64,000 nt of DNA. Source: Neoscytalidium dimidiatum. Its lineage: Eukaryota; Ascomycota; Dothideomycetes; Botryosphaeriales; Botryosphaeriaceae. Location: assembly GCA_037367355.1 (NCBI GenBank), contig CM074695.1, forward strand, positions 1 to 64,000, written 5' to 3'. A program made the translations under genes and the position numbers. The notes below the pieces were generated by a model that was not told the origin of the DNA, did not search any database, and saw nothing but the letters and a program-made list of their open reading frames with translations. Positions 10,219 to 21,021 of this stretch are shown one piece after another (position 1 is the first letter of the stretch; each line of letters starts with the position of its first letter).

Positions 10219-12008
10219 ATGCTCGTGAAGAACAGGGAGATCATTTCTCCGGAAATTGCAATGTCAAAGATGATCCAGATCGTCCTCTCTATTGGCTTCG
10301 TTGTCTTTCTTCTCTACTGGACTGCCGGCAGAAGGCTTGAAAGAGCCCTGGGCTCCGAAACCTACTTCAAAGACCATTTTTCTTCATATTGTCGCCTCGA
10401 CGCCGTGGAGAACGGCCCACTCCTACGATTCCTTCATCGAAGAACATTGTTCATCAGAAAATGGCTAGACGGAATTCGTTACCTCCTCCGTGGGACACAG
10501 TTGACTCTTGACGCATATGTAAGTTAGCAAGCCAGTCAACTGCCGTTTACATGCTCAAGTCGAGTAGGAGCCTGGTGCAGCCTTCTCGCTAGTAACTCCA
10601 GAGACCACGTACCTACACTTTTCGTCGAGCACGCACGTCAAGGAATTGATTTCAGCGCCTTGGGATGTTCTATCTCTGCATGCTTTGTCCAAAGAGGTAC
10701 AGCCAAACTCCGAGGCCGGAACGGATCCGAGCTGACTCATTTTGCCATCAAGCTGCTGCAGCCGAAATACACTATGGACGGTCTGGTGGTTGAGGACGGT
10801 ATGAGTGCTAATGGCACCGTTCACTTGAGAGTCCTCGGCGTGAAGCTTCGAAATCACCTAGACGAGCTGCACTCCCGACTGCAGGAGATTGTGTACCAAA
10901 GCCTTTCGAGCGAGATTTCCACCAACGGTGTTCCGAAGCAAGACGGATGGGTGGAGCTTCCTCTGTTCCAACTCGCAAAGAAAGTAATAGCCACTGCGAA
11001 CAGCTCGACCTTCTTTGGCGGAGACGTCGCGCGCGAGCAGACGTTTGTGGAGGCGGCGTTGCAATTTCCCGAGGAACTGTTCACATCTGCCGAGATCCTT
11101 CGGCTCATTCCCAGATGGACGGTTCCGCTCGTTGCTCCAATCCTGCGCTGGAGGAACAAGGCTTCGGAGCTGATGATCGGGCGCCTGCGGCCGCTGATTG
11201 AGAAGCGGATGGAAGACTTCGCCAAGGATCCGCACGGGAGCCAGCACATTGACTGTCTCGACTTCTTCATTGAAGCCAGCAGGACGAAGAACCCGTGGTC
11301 AGCGCATAAGATCCTTCAGGTGATCCTCGGGGTCTGGTTCGCATCGGTTCATCAGCCGGCTCTGGCACTCGTCTATGCTCTCGACGATCTTTGCCGGCAC
11401 CCGGAGTACATGACCCTCATCAGGCAAGATCTCGCGCGATTCGCAGCCGGGGAGCCGACCTCTGCAGTTGAGAAAATCCCGCTCTTGGACAGCTTCCTCA
11501 AAGAATCAGCCCGCTTGCACCCCTCGGAAGCCATCTCGGTTCGCCGACAGGCCATCAAGCCCTTCACCTTCTCAGACGGGACGGCCATACGTGCTGGCGA
11601 GGTTGCGTGTGTTCCTTTGAATGCAGTCATGCGTGATCCTCAGCGCTATCAGGATAGCCTCGCGTTTGATGGCACGAGGTTCATGGAGCAGAGCAAAGTC
11701 AGCAAGGCCGGAGAATTTTGCTCCTCCACTGCAGACTACCCGCTGTGGGGCCTCGGAAACCACACTTGGTAAGTTTAATTATCTGATAGCTTGTTAGACA
11801 AAATAGCTGACCCGTGCACGCTATCAGTCCCGGACGATTCTATGCGGCCCGTATCTTGAAGATTGCGGTGGCACAGACTCTGCTAGAGTATGATATCAAA
11901 ATGCCTGATGGCCGGGAGGATTCACGGTATTTCAATTGGCGTTGTTCGACCATCCCACACGCAAACACGGGCATGCTGTTTTGGAAGCGGCAGGACAAAG
12001 CTGCTTGA
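10219..12008 (+). CDS. Cytochrome P450 monooxygenase 2
   Basis: Four exons, 10219-10518, 10568-10696, 10753-11768 and 11828-12008, give 541 residues; a second ATG at 10261 would give 527 and places the membrane anchor closer to the N-terminus. Introns are 49, 56 and 59 nt. Splicing recreates the early block FSLVTPETTYL and then LLQPKYTM, both typical of fungal P450s related to ent-kaurene-oxidase-type and meroterpenoid enzymes. The K-helix is in LKESARLHP. The heme loop WGLGNHTCPGR has its cysteine codon split by the last intron (TG|T), at residue 468 of the shorter form. The I-helix region (VILGVWFASVHQPA) lacks the usual AGxxT, as is common in this subgroup. Function in the pathway is unknown. 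Confidence 0.85.
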
Positions 12009-12908
12009 TTCAGTGCGGTGACCTAAGTTTTTTTTCTTTCTTGTGGTACAATCTTCGGCATCAGACAAGCCAAAGCAATTCGTTCGAGCCACCTGCGTTT
12101 CGTGCCTACCATAGATGTTCCAGAACCTGATGAACTCTCATCGGACCTAAACATGGCAAATCAATGCAAGAAAATGCCTGCTGTCTATCTGAGATAAATT
12201 CCATCATCGTGCGTGCCGGGGCTGAATATTGAGTATGCATGCGGGACCATGAATCAGCATCCCAAAGCCTACGGCCGTGCAAGCAGTTGCCTAGAGCTCG
12301 CAGCTTGCTACTAAAAACGGCTTGTCTCAACCGAGAGGTAGAAAGGAAAAAATAAAACAGCTGACGACGCGCAGGCACCGGGGTTTACATTGGCGGGGAT
12401 GGTGAGTCTGAAGCGGGACCCGAGCACACGCAAGTTCTCGGCCCCCACGCACGGTTCGGCCCCCACAAAGAAGACGGCCAACGGGGAGGTAAGTGCAGCG
12501 GAGGTCAAACCTGAGCGGTCCGGATGCGGTCTTAGTGGGGCATCTCCTACCTAGCACATCATCACGTCTGGCGCGCTTCACGAAGACAAGAAGCCGTTGT
12601 GGCTTAGGCGAAGATTGCGGGTCCCCGGCATGGCTATTTTCTATTAATACGATAGGCCGAACGGCGATGCAGCAGATAACCTTGACTTGACGGCAGCCAT
12701 TAACCGTAAGACCCCTCACCGGATGCATACGTGGGGCAGCATTCGCGACCAGGCCATGGGACAAGGATCTCGGGTGGCAAACCCAGGGTGCTCATCACGA
12801 GGGTCGTTTTTGCTTCCTTACATTCGATGATCACTGCGCCAGTGATTCCAGCACTATTACGCGCAAGCTGTCTCTGTCTTGTTCGTTTGTCATTCATTGG
12901 AAAGCACG
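12009..12908. other. Intergenic region between P450 2 and P450 3
   Basis: 900 bp with no protein-like frame. It should contain the terminator of P450 2 and the promoter of P450 3. Nothing else was recognised. Confidence 0.4.
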
Positions 12909-14602
12909 ATGTACGCATTTTTGGGCATTGCGGCATGCTACGCTGCGTGGCGGATCTGGAGATTCACCATCCAGCCCGCCTTGCACCCTGAGCGGGCGAA
13001 AGAGTTTCCGTATTTGATCCCGTGTACTAGGAAGCTCTGTTCCCTCCACGTCAAGTCTATTCTGACGCTGTGGCAGTTGTCGGGCACGCCTTCTCCTTCT
13101 TCGCCGACGGCAACGGCACGATATCGCGCGGCAGGTAAGGCTCCCACCGGGCAAAACACGGCGGCACACGGACTGACGGTGACCGGAGCCAAAGGCGCCA
13201 CTTCAAGAACGACCGGGAGGCGTTCGCACTCACCGTGTTCGGGGCAACCGTCTACGTGGTCCTCACGGCAGCCGACGTGGCAACCGTCTTCAGGAGAACC
13301 GACGCCCTGACGTTCGACAGCTACGTCAACGACATTATGGTGCAGATCGGGCTGACGCCGGAGGCGATTGCCAAGATGTGGCAGTACCAGCCCGAGGGCG
13401 TCCGCAAAGGCCCTGCGGTGCCGAACCCGGGACGCAAGCCGCTGGTGCACCTGTCCGAGGCCATTTTCAAGCACCAGCTGCACCCGGGCAAGCAGCTCGA
13501 CGAGCTCCAGCAGGTGCTGCTCGGGCGCATCCACCAAGTCATGTGCTGGGACGCCATGACGCTCTCACCCAAAGCGGTGCTCGGCCAGCAGCAGGACGGC
13601 GGCCGGCGGCGCGTCTCGCTGCTCGAGTGGATCAAGTTCGCGATGCTGGAGGGGGCGACGCGCGCCTTCTTCGGCGACGCGCTGCTGGACAAGGTGGACG
13701 CCGGCCTCCTGGACGACTTCGCCGCCTTCGACGACCAGAGCTGGAAGCTGGTGTACCGGCTGCCGCCGCCGTGGTCGACGGCCATGAGCCGGTCGCTGCG
13801 GCGCGTGCGGGCCAGCTTCACGCGCTACTTCGAGATGCCGGGCGAGCAGCGGCACGACGCGTGCTGGATGGTGCGCGCCATGGAGTCGGAGATGGCGGCC
13901 GCGGGCATCGCGCCGCCCGACATCGCGGCCAACCTGTTCCTGATCTACTGGGTCATCAACGGCAACGCGTGGAAGCTCGCCTTCTGGGTGGTGGCGCACC
14001 TGGTGCACCGGCCGGCGCTGCTGCGGACGGTGCAGGGCGAGGTGCGGGCGGCGCTGGCGGCGGCGGCGGCGTCGACGGCGGACCTCGCGGCGCTGCTCGA
14101 GAGCGGCGACAGCTGCCCGGCGACGCTGGCCGTCTACCACGAGGCGCTGCGGCTTGCGGCGTCGTCGATGGGGGTGCGCGACGTCGTGGCGCCCGTTGCC
14201 CTGAGCGGCGGGCGGCAGCTGCGGGCCGGCGCCCGCCTGCTGATCCCCTTCCGCCAGATGCTGACCGACGGCGCCGTCTGGGACGAGGAGGAGAGGAGCG
14301 AGGCCGACGTGTTCGACGCGTTCGACGCCGAGCGCTTCCTGCGCAGTCCCGGGCTCGCGGACGCGAAGCGCAACCCCAGCTACAGGCCCTTCGGCGGCGG
14401 GGCGACGCTGTGCCCCGGGCGCTTCCTGGCCAAGCGCGAGGTCCTGACGTGCGTCGCGCTGGCCGTAGGACGCTTCGACCTGGCACTTGCAGACCCGCTC
14501 GCGCCGTTCCCGCGCGTCGAGGGCCGCGTGCCGTGCCTGGGCGTCATGAAACCCGTTGACGGCGACGACGTGACTCTTCTGGTCGCGCCCCCGCCCGAGT
14601 AG
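12909..14602 (+). CDS. Cytochrome P450 monooxygenase 3 (CYP7/CYP8-like)
   Basis: Three exons, 12909-13023, 13077-13134 and 13195-14602, give 526 residues; introns are 53 and 60 nt. Splicing restores the block PFVGHAFSFFADGNGT near the N-terminus, then HFKNDREAFALTVFG, typical of fungal P450s that resemble animal CYP7/CYP8 sterol enzymes. The heme loop FGGGATLCPGRF has its ligand at Cys464. The I-helix reads LIYWVINGNAWKLAFW: the acid-threonine pair used for oxygen protonation is replaced by Asn residues, which in CYP8-type proteins goes with isomerase-like or atypical chemistry. Coding DNA is extremely GC-rich from about 13400, unlike P450 2, and large antiparallel open frames there are shadows. 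It is probably ER-anchored. Confidence 0.87.
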
Positions 14603-14935
14603 GCAGCTGCATGCACGCTGCAAGAATGGATGCCCTTGTCCCTGCCGCTCCCTCTCCCCCTGCTCGTGCATATATGTATGTCTGTATATGTACCATGTAT
14701 AACCTTGGCCCCCAACTGTGCCACCCGCAGGGAAAACCCTCAGCTGCGCTTTTCCGAGACGCTGCCCATGTCCCCGCAGCTATCTCAATGTTAGCCCAGC
14801 ACCATGTCGAAATGCGCGCTGTGTGTTATTTAGACGGCCGGCTTCCAGAGACGAGGCTGTCGGCGGCCAGGAGCCGACAGCCCGTCCTGCGACCCCGTCG
14901 TCTTTCTTCTCTATTGACCGCCATCGCCGCTTAGG

Positions 14936-15704
14936 ATGCCGCATCAAACATTCGGCTGGACGCACCAAGTTGAGCTGGTTCGACCATCCTACCGCCACGC
15001 CGCTGGCGACACTCGCTTACCGTGTTTGTTCCTTCGCACAGGTGGACGGAGTGACGGTCAACACGTCCCGAACGTTGTTCCCGTACTCAGACACCAAGAC
15101 CGTGGCAGCGACCTGTGAGCCCGCTCTCTCCCTCTCTGCTCCTCTCTTCCTCCTGACCAGCAGAACAGCCGCCTTCATCGTCGCCGCGAGCCTCGCGCTC
15201 TTCCACCTCCGAAAACATGCCCCCACGCCGCTGCAACCGCGCCGCAAGACGCCGTCGGCCCTGATGCACCTGTTCCTGACGCTCGACTTCGCCATCGAGT
15301 ACCCGCTGCTGCTAGCCTTCCACCCGTGCACGCTGGCGTACCCGCGCGACCCCTTCGGGCGGGCGGAGCTGCCGACGTCGCTGGCCGCGCTGGCGGGCCA
15401 AGTGTGCGTGTGCTGCGCCGTCGACGCCGCGTGCTCGCTGGCCCTGGCGCGCTGGAGCCGCAGCGCCTGCGCCGCGGGCAAGTTCCTCCCCGACCAGGCC
15501 GCCGACCCCGCCCTGCGCTGCACCGTCCTGTTCCTGCGCCCGCGCGCTGCCGTCCTCGTCGCCGCCGCCCTGCTCGGCACGCCTGCCTCGTGCATTACCC
15601 GCGTCACCGGCCGTCTGCACGGTGTCTCCATGGCTGTTTGGATCCTCGTGCAGCAGCACTTTGGCGCTGTGGGGGACCAGGTGGCGCTGCTTGAGGAGGA
15701 ATAG
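14936..15704 (+). CDS. Small multi-helix membrane protein, unknown family
   Basis: The frame ending at 15704 encodes several hydrophobic segments (around TAAFIVAASLALF, MHLFLTLDFAIEYPLLLAF, SLAALAGQVCVCC, AAVLVAAALLG) and ends QVALLEEE. Its first in-frame ATG is only at 15264, so an upstream exon is needed. One model joins 14936-15114 to 15161-15704 (46-nt GTGAGC/CCAG intron, 240 residues). Another reads the unspliced frame through NTSRTLFPYSDTK, entering after an acceptor near 15040. I cannot choose between them. I recognise no family; about 240 residues with several helices directly downstream of P450s is also the size of fungal membrane terpene cyclases, but I see none of their motifs. Confidence 0.4.
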
Positions 15705-16085
15705 TGGTAGGTGGTCTGGTTCAACGGATGTTTCGTTCATTCATTCGTTTGTTTTACATTGGTGCCTTGTGCTGGTATCGTTTCCACGGAAAAAAAAAAA
15801 ATGGAGAAGGATGAGACGTGGAAAGGAAAAGAAGAAAATAAAGATAAAAAGCGAACGGACATGGGGTCGTTTAGAAATACAATATCGCCACGCCAGAAAG
15901 GCCCAGACATATCAATGACATCTCGCCACAAGTACTCACAGTAAACTCAACCAACGCCGTGAATCCAGAGCCGCCCTAAGCTCCTCTCGTCATCTCTCTC
16001 TTTCTCCGTGCTGCTTCATCTTTGGGAAGGCCCTGGTTAAGAGGGCATTAGCCCTGTGGCTCCTCGGTCAACGCGGGAGTGATGG
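15705..16085. other. Intergenic, convergent 3' ends
   Basis: No gene. It contains a 12-A run near 15790 and lies between the stops of the convergent membrane-protein and PigL_N-type genes. Confidence 0.4.
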
Positions 16086-17220
16086 TCAACTCACCATGAC
16101 TTCGAACAACTTGGTCAGTTTGTCGGCCCCCTCGGGTTCTGGAGAGGTTGATGTGGACGAAAACGAGGCCCGGTTGGAAGACCTAACGGGCGTCACGGGA
16201 GTGATCGGACTGACCAAGGAAGGCCTCCACACGCTGCCGGCCCCTTGGCTGACGCTCGACTCGGCGGACGTGGTGGAAGAGAAAACGGCGCTGCTTCCGT
16301 CGCTGGATGACGCCGCGGCCATGGACGCGCCGTCGTCGGCCGACTGGGAGCTGCTGCGTGGGCTGCTGCGCAGACTCCGGCGGCCAAGCGGGAACCTTCT
16401 GGCGGTCGTCGAGGCCGGAGGCTGGTCGGCCGCCGCCGCCGCCGCCGCCGCTGGCCGCCGGAAGTTGCGCTTGTACACCCACGACGTGAACAGCGAGTCC
16501 TCGAAGTCCAGCGGGATGTACCGTATGTCGTCGCCCGTCTCCGTGGCTGTCGTGGTGCTCGTCCCGCGCGAGCTGATGGACGCCGTGTCACATATCGACG
16601 GCACGATGCTGTACGCACTCGCGTCCGAGTCGTCGAACACGCGCGCCTTGACCGTGAGCAGCCGCTCGCGCTCCGTCGGGCGTGGTCTGCGTGTTGTGTT
16701 GCGCCGGTCAGCCTTTCCTTTCTTTTTTTTTTTTTTTTCCTTATCGCTGGGGAGAGAGAGAGAGAGGCAGCGGTTTCGGCACGCACAATCTGATGACCTG
16801 CAGCAGGAGGGTGAGGGCGCCGACTTGGCCCCGGATGCGCGACTGGTGGTCCTTGAGGATGTCCTCCTTCCACACGACCTTGGTGCGCTGCAGCAGGCCG
16901 CTCTTCAGTGGCGACGCCAGCGCCTCGTCCAGATCCTTCTGCAGGGCGGCGATGACCAGCTCGCCGGCGTGGAGCGAGCGCTGGATGCGGTCGACAATCT
17001 GCTCGTTCTCGGGCACGTTGGCCAGCTCTGTCTGCACGTAGACGCGCAGCTGGTCCCAGGCTAGCTCGATGGTGCTGCACTCCTCGACGAGTGACACGAT
17101 GGCCAGCTGCGCTGTCTTGAAGCGTTCGGCGGCCGTGTGCAGCGCGTGCACGATGCTGACGCAGCGGAGGCCAAGGTTTGCGGCGGCGTTGACGATGCCA
17201 AGCACGGTGACGGGGTCCAT
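16086..17220 (-). CDS. PigL_N-type helical protein with Ser-rich tail
   Basis: Two exons, 17220-16787 and 16686-16086, are joined over a 100-nt intron and give 344 residues. The N-terminus MDPVTVLGIVNAAANLG opens the helical domain found at the start of many fungal STAND/NACHT-like and azaphilone-cluster-L type proteins (about residues 1-150). The second exon restores ERERLLTVKARVF and then SAYSIVPS, the usual following block. The tail is low complexity, with an eight-alanine run and Ser/Thr-Pro-rich segments, and no ATPase or repeat domain follows. The intron carries a 16-T run (16723-16738, plus strand) next to a GA repeat. The role is unknown; these N-domains are thought to mediate assembly or signalling in fungal NLR-like proteins. 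Confidence 0.7.
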
Positions 17221-17972
17221 CGCCGCGCTGGAGCATTAAGCATGTTGCTGCAAATCGAGCCTGCGGCGGAGATGGCGGGGTGTTGGTGCTGTGCTCCGCG
17301 ACGGAGGGGGGGACACCATCCTGTCGTCTGCCCGCCCGCCCGCCACATGCGATCCCGCTCTGTCTTTCTGTCTGCGCCGCTGAGAGCACGCTGCATTGCA
17401 CTCCTACGCCACACGCGCGCCTGCCGGGCCCTGCTCCTACATCCTGGTGCTCATGGAAATCTACCGAACCACCGCGTAAGCCCACTAGCCTTATCTCCGT
17501 CCAAGTCTTCTTTCTGCGAGGCGGTGCATTCCCAATGCGTTTGCATCTCCGGACAGCGAGGCAGGGCTGCCTGCACGGCGTCGTATCGAAGTATGGGGGC
17601 CAACTCAGTTTCCGCGTTTGTGCATGAACTGTCCAGATCGTGATTTCCCAGGCCTCTGTGAAAATGGATGTGCTCGTAGAGAGCCTGGAATGCAACCATG
17701 CTTGCTTCAGAAACTGTCTCGACAACCCAGGCCTGACAACACAGTTGGACGGTGCGTCAATGGCCAGGTGATCGCTCGGCCGGATCCATTGTGGCCCTTC
17801 CCCGGCTCTGATTCGTCGATTTAAACCCATCTAGGGTCTCTTCTCGACTCCCTTTATTTAGAACATAATAGCCGATAGAGAGAATCCTAGAAGCTCTAGA
17901 GCTTAAAGATGGCGGATTATAGCTTAACAATCTCACTCCTACTTGACTAGATTGCTAAGAACTGTAGAGTAT
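17221..17972. other. Intergenic with small AT-rich patch
   Basis: No gene is recognised. Bases 17830-17940 are AT-rich and carry the agctctag motif also seen near 150, so a decayed repeat copy is likely. Confidence 0.4.
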
Positions 17973-18416
17973 ATGGTAGTAGTCGCCGAGATCCGTGAGA
18001 AGAAGCCGCCAATGAAGCTTAGTGTTGGGCCATATCCGCCTAAACCGCCCACTGGTTGGGTATCGCACCGCTTCCTTGAGGCGCACGGCATTACGGCGGA
18101 CATCATCCGCTCGTGGGACGGCGAGGTCGTTGACACGTGGTGTCTGCCGGAGCAATGTCTGATCCTGATCAAGGAGACCAGCAGCGACGTCACGGCCGCG
18201 GTTCACGAGGCTATCATGAAGCCGTGGTGGACGAATCTGATCGACGGCCCGCGTAAGTTCATCCTGATCTCAGCCGAGCCCGAGGCGCAGGAAAAGCTGC
18301 ACGAAATGAGGCTGCTGGACCCTGCCACTCTGCCGCCGGGGAACTGGGCCTCGCTGAATGAGGAGGTCCCCGCGTTGCCATTTCGAGGCTTCCTGCCAAG
18401 GAATCATGTTGAGTAA
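17973..18416 (+). CDS. Hypothetical protein, 147 residues
   Basis: A single open frame; the first ATG is 17973 and another candidate is at 18012. The sequence is compositionally protein-like (KPPTGWVSHRFLEAHGITA, then PEQCLILIKETSSDVTAAV, then GPRKFILISAEPEAQEKL) without signal peptide or membrane helix. I do not recognise the family. It starts directly after an AT-rich patch, so it may be the 3' part of a larger gene whose front was lost. It could also be a lineage-specific intact gene. Confidence 0.45.
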   Translation: MVVVAEIREKKPPMKLSVGPYPPKPPTGWVSHRFLEAHGITADIIRSWDGEVVDTWCLPEQCLILIKETSSDVTAAVHEAIMKPWWTNLIDGPRKFILISAEPEAQEKLHEMRLLDPATLPPGNWASLNEEVPALPFRGFLPRNHVE

Positions 18417-18546
18417 TGCGATGGCCGCCGGTATCACCGTGGCAGCTCTCTGAATGCCATTGGCCGAAGGCATCAGGGTAGATACGTAAATATCCCAATC
18501 TCGATATGGTCGATTGCGAAGTGGCATAGCCATCTGCACAGCAACC

Positions 18547-18883
18547 ATGCACTTCTCGACCTCCATCACCCTCTTCCTCAGGGCTCTTCGCTTCCATTAC
18601 AGGCGGCAAGATCACCTCAATGGCTTCATCAGCCGCTCCAACTCGTGCCGCAGCACCTTCTATGTCGTTGCGAAGACGTGGGGATGTGTATCTCGACAAC
18701 TACACCTCGTACAATAAACAGCATGGCGGCGGCTGCATTGACAATATCCGTGGCCGGAGCGGCGTTGTGTCGAACTGGGGGTGCGACCGCAACGGAGGGA
18801 CGGCGCATATGCACATCAGCGCGATTTCGGGTTGCAACATATACGATATGATGCAAGCACTGAAGGCGTGCATGGATGGTTAG
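18547..18883 (+). pseudogene. Small secreted protein with a frame break
   Basis: From the ATG at 18547 the first ten codons encode a secretion-signal-like start (MHFSTSITLF). The frame then shifts: everything that looks like mature protein lies in the next frame, from about 18581 to the stop at 18881-18883. One surplus base near 18580 explains this. The mature part has four cysteines, a dibasic-looking RRRGD site that could mark a propeptide, and a C-terminal MMQALKACMDG. Around 110 residues, a signal peptide and four cysteines fit an effector-like protein, but I cannot name a family. A pyrimidine-rich tract ending in cag at 18581 could instead be a splice acceptor for an unseen upstream exon. 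Confidence 0.45.
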
Positions 18884-20174
18884 CAGACAGTCACAGAATA
18901 AGACCATCAATGATCGGCGGCACATGCGAGACGTGTATATTAATAGTGATGCTGCGATCTTTCAAGCCACGGCATTCCAAATTTCTTTTAGCCGCCTCTG
19001 ACTTACATCTTTGATCACGCAGTTTGCAGAGTTCCAGCGCACTCTACCGCCAGGCTCTAAGTAATAATAGAAAGTAAGGTCTCAAAAACATCAAAGTCCT
19101 CGTTTGGAGGATGATTATCCTCCCTGCTGGCCATAAACTCCTACTTGTGCGTATCCATGCTATTGTTCTACTGGCAGTTGCTTTTGGAGCTTCCCAATTA
19201 GGCCGTGCTTAGTCCAGATGTCAAATTTCCCTTCATTCCCTGCGCAGGGAAGGGCTTCTTCAAGCTCTAAGAATTGCTCTTACTAGAACATTAACGTCGA
19301 CTGAATTATCATGCTTATAGCATTCATTCTTAGTAATATAGAGGCTAATGCGCTTAGTAATTTTGTAATCCTTGAAACAGCTCAAGTTACCGCTAACGCG
19401 ATCCTCTCCTGTGTTTTGGCCAGCGACCCTTGGGGCATTGGGGACTTTATCAAGTACTGTTTGCCAGCTTTGCAGGATTCGGATGGGGTGAATTTGTCAG
19501 ACTAAGCTTTTTAATCGGCGTATTCGTCGTCAGTTTGGTTAAGGGGAAGACCTACAGCATCGTATGATGTTGTATCAGTAGAGGGGTTGGGTGGAGGCGG
19601 TGCGGAGAGTGCGGCATTAGTGAATGCATCGTGGGAAAGGATTTGGACATAATTAACCCGGCTTTATTTTTCCCTCTGTTCTTAGCATATCGAAGGAGAC
19701 TACGGCATTGCATTTATCGTTCGGTAGTTGTTTCTCCTTATTATCGGTGGTCAGCGCGGCGCTCACAAGAAAGATTCTCTCTCTCTCTTCTCAATTGAAT
19801 CACTTTCATCGCGATGTTATTTCTTCGTCCTGGCAGATCATTGAATAAGAAGATGATCTACCGCAGTTTCTAGTTTATTCAACAATGTAATGGAAGAGTT
19901 GGGAAGAACAATTCCAAATCGTCATCACGTTTACTGAGAAATCCTTTAGTCGTATCGTGTCAAGCTCAATCCGGCTTAGAGGATTTCTCAGACCGATCCC
20001 CCCCCGTGCATTACTCACTGTACACAGAACAGATCCGTAAATCGAAGTGTATCCCATCGTCTCAGTCCAGTAGTAAAATGAACATCAATCAGTTATCCAC
20101 GCACCAATCTGTATATACAGTTCGCTACCAGAGCGCTTACAAATATAAACAATCGAGAGAAAATAAAGATGCGT
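18884..20174. other. Gene-poor stretch
   Basis: About 1.3 kb with no gene that I can support. The 64-codon frame at 19311-19505 and others are short and unremarkable. Moderately AT-rich sequence and fragments of protein-like text on the minus strand near 19300-19550 could be old transposon DNA, but no family is recognisable. Confidence 0.35.
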
Positions 20175-21021
20175 TTAAATCCAAGCCTTCTCGAGGTTAG
20201 ACTCAAAGTTGCCATCCTTGAAAGGCACGTTGGCAGATCCAAAGTCGGCATCCTGAAGGCCCTTCTTCATCTCCGGAGTCATAACGTCCCAGTCAATGAT
20301 ATCGTACTTCTTGCCGGGGCTAGTCTTAAACTGCAGCTCGTGGTTGGTGGGAAAGTTGGTAAAGTACTCGACCATAGGGCTGTCGCCCTCGCGCTGCGGG
20401 TTGTCCGTCTTCTTGTAGTCGCCGTGGCCTGAGGCGGCGGCGCCGTAGAGCGTGGGATTGGCCTCGGCTATAGATAGAGCATATTAGCGAGGAACAGTCT
20501 GTATGATAGGGGGCGGTGTGTTCTTGATGTACCAGGATCGCTGATCCAGACAACGACGTTCTCCCAGTCGTGGCGGTGACCGCCAGCGACGTTGCCGTCG
20601 TTAGGCTGGTCCTTGGGCCAGTACCAGGCGTACATAATGCCGAAGCGCTGGTTGTGCCACGCAGCTCTCACGTATGTCTGGCCCTTAGACTGGTCGCGGC
20701 ATCCGCCAGTGGAGCTGCCGCTGTCCTGGAGACCGCCGCTGGGTATGATCTTTAGCAAATCATGTCTCTTCTGTTTGTTATCATGGGATAGGCTCACCTG
20801 GTGTCGCCGGCCTCATTCACAGCGGTGTATGGCTGACAGCCGTGGGCAATGTGAAGGTTCGGCTGGTAGCGCTTGATACCGGCACCCTCAGTGCCAGCCC
20901 TAATGTTCTCTGGGACGGGGCTGAGGGAGTCGTGGGCAACGACGGCGCGAGACTCCAGCAAAGGAGCGCCCGCGACGCAGGAGGCAGCCGCCAGAATGGA
21001 GATGGCAGTGTTGAAAAGCAT
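20175..21021 (-). CDS. NLP family protein (NPP1 domain), secreted
   Basis: Three exons, 21021-20798, 20738-20533 and 20467-20175, give 240 residues, the usual size. A signal peptide covers about residues 1-19. The NPP1 domain has two cysteines (C62, C88), which is the type 1 pattern, and the conserved heptapeptide GHRHDWE at residues 128-134, whose charged residues bind the divalent cation. No stop or frame break is visible, so the gene appears intact. NLPs are secreted; some bind plant sphingolipids and damage eudicot membranes, others are non-cytolytic, and sequence alone does not tell which applies. Introns are 59 and 65 nt. It stands alone in a gene-poor region. Confidence 0.93.

Noticed and set aside
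13378..14671. Long open frames of 370-390 codons on both strands across P450 3
   Set aside because: They are Arg/Ala/Gly-rich shadows of GC-rich P450 coding sequence and lack any domain.
16193..17830. A 545-codon minus-strand frame
   Set aside because: Low complexity and Arg-rich; it overlaps the phase-consistent PigL_N-type gene in another frame.
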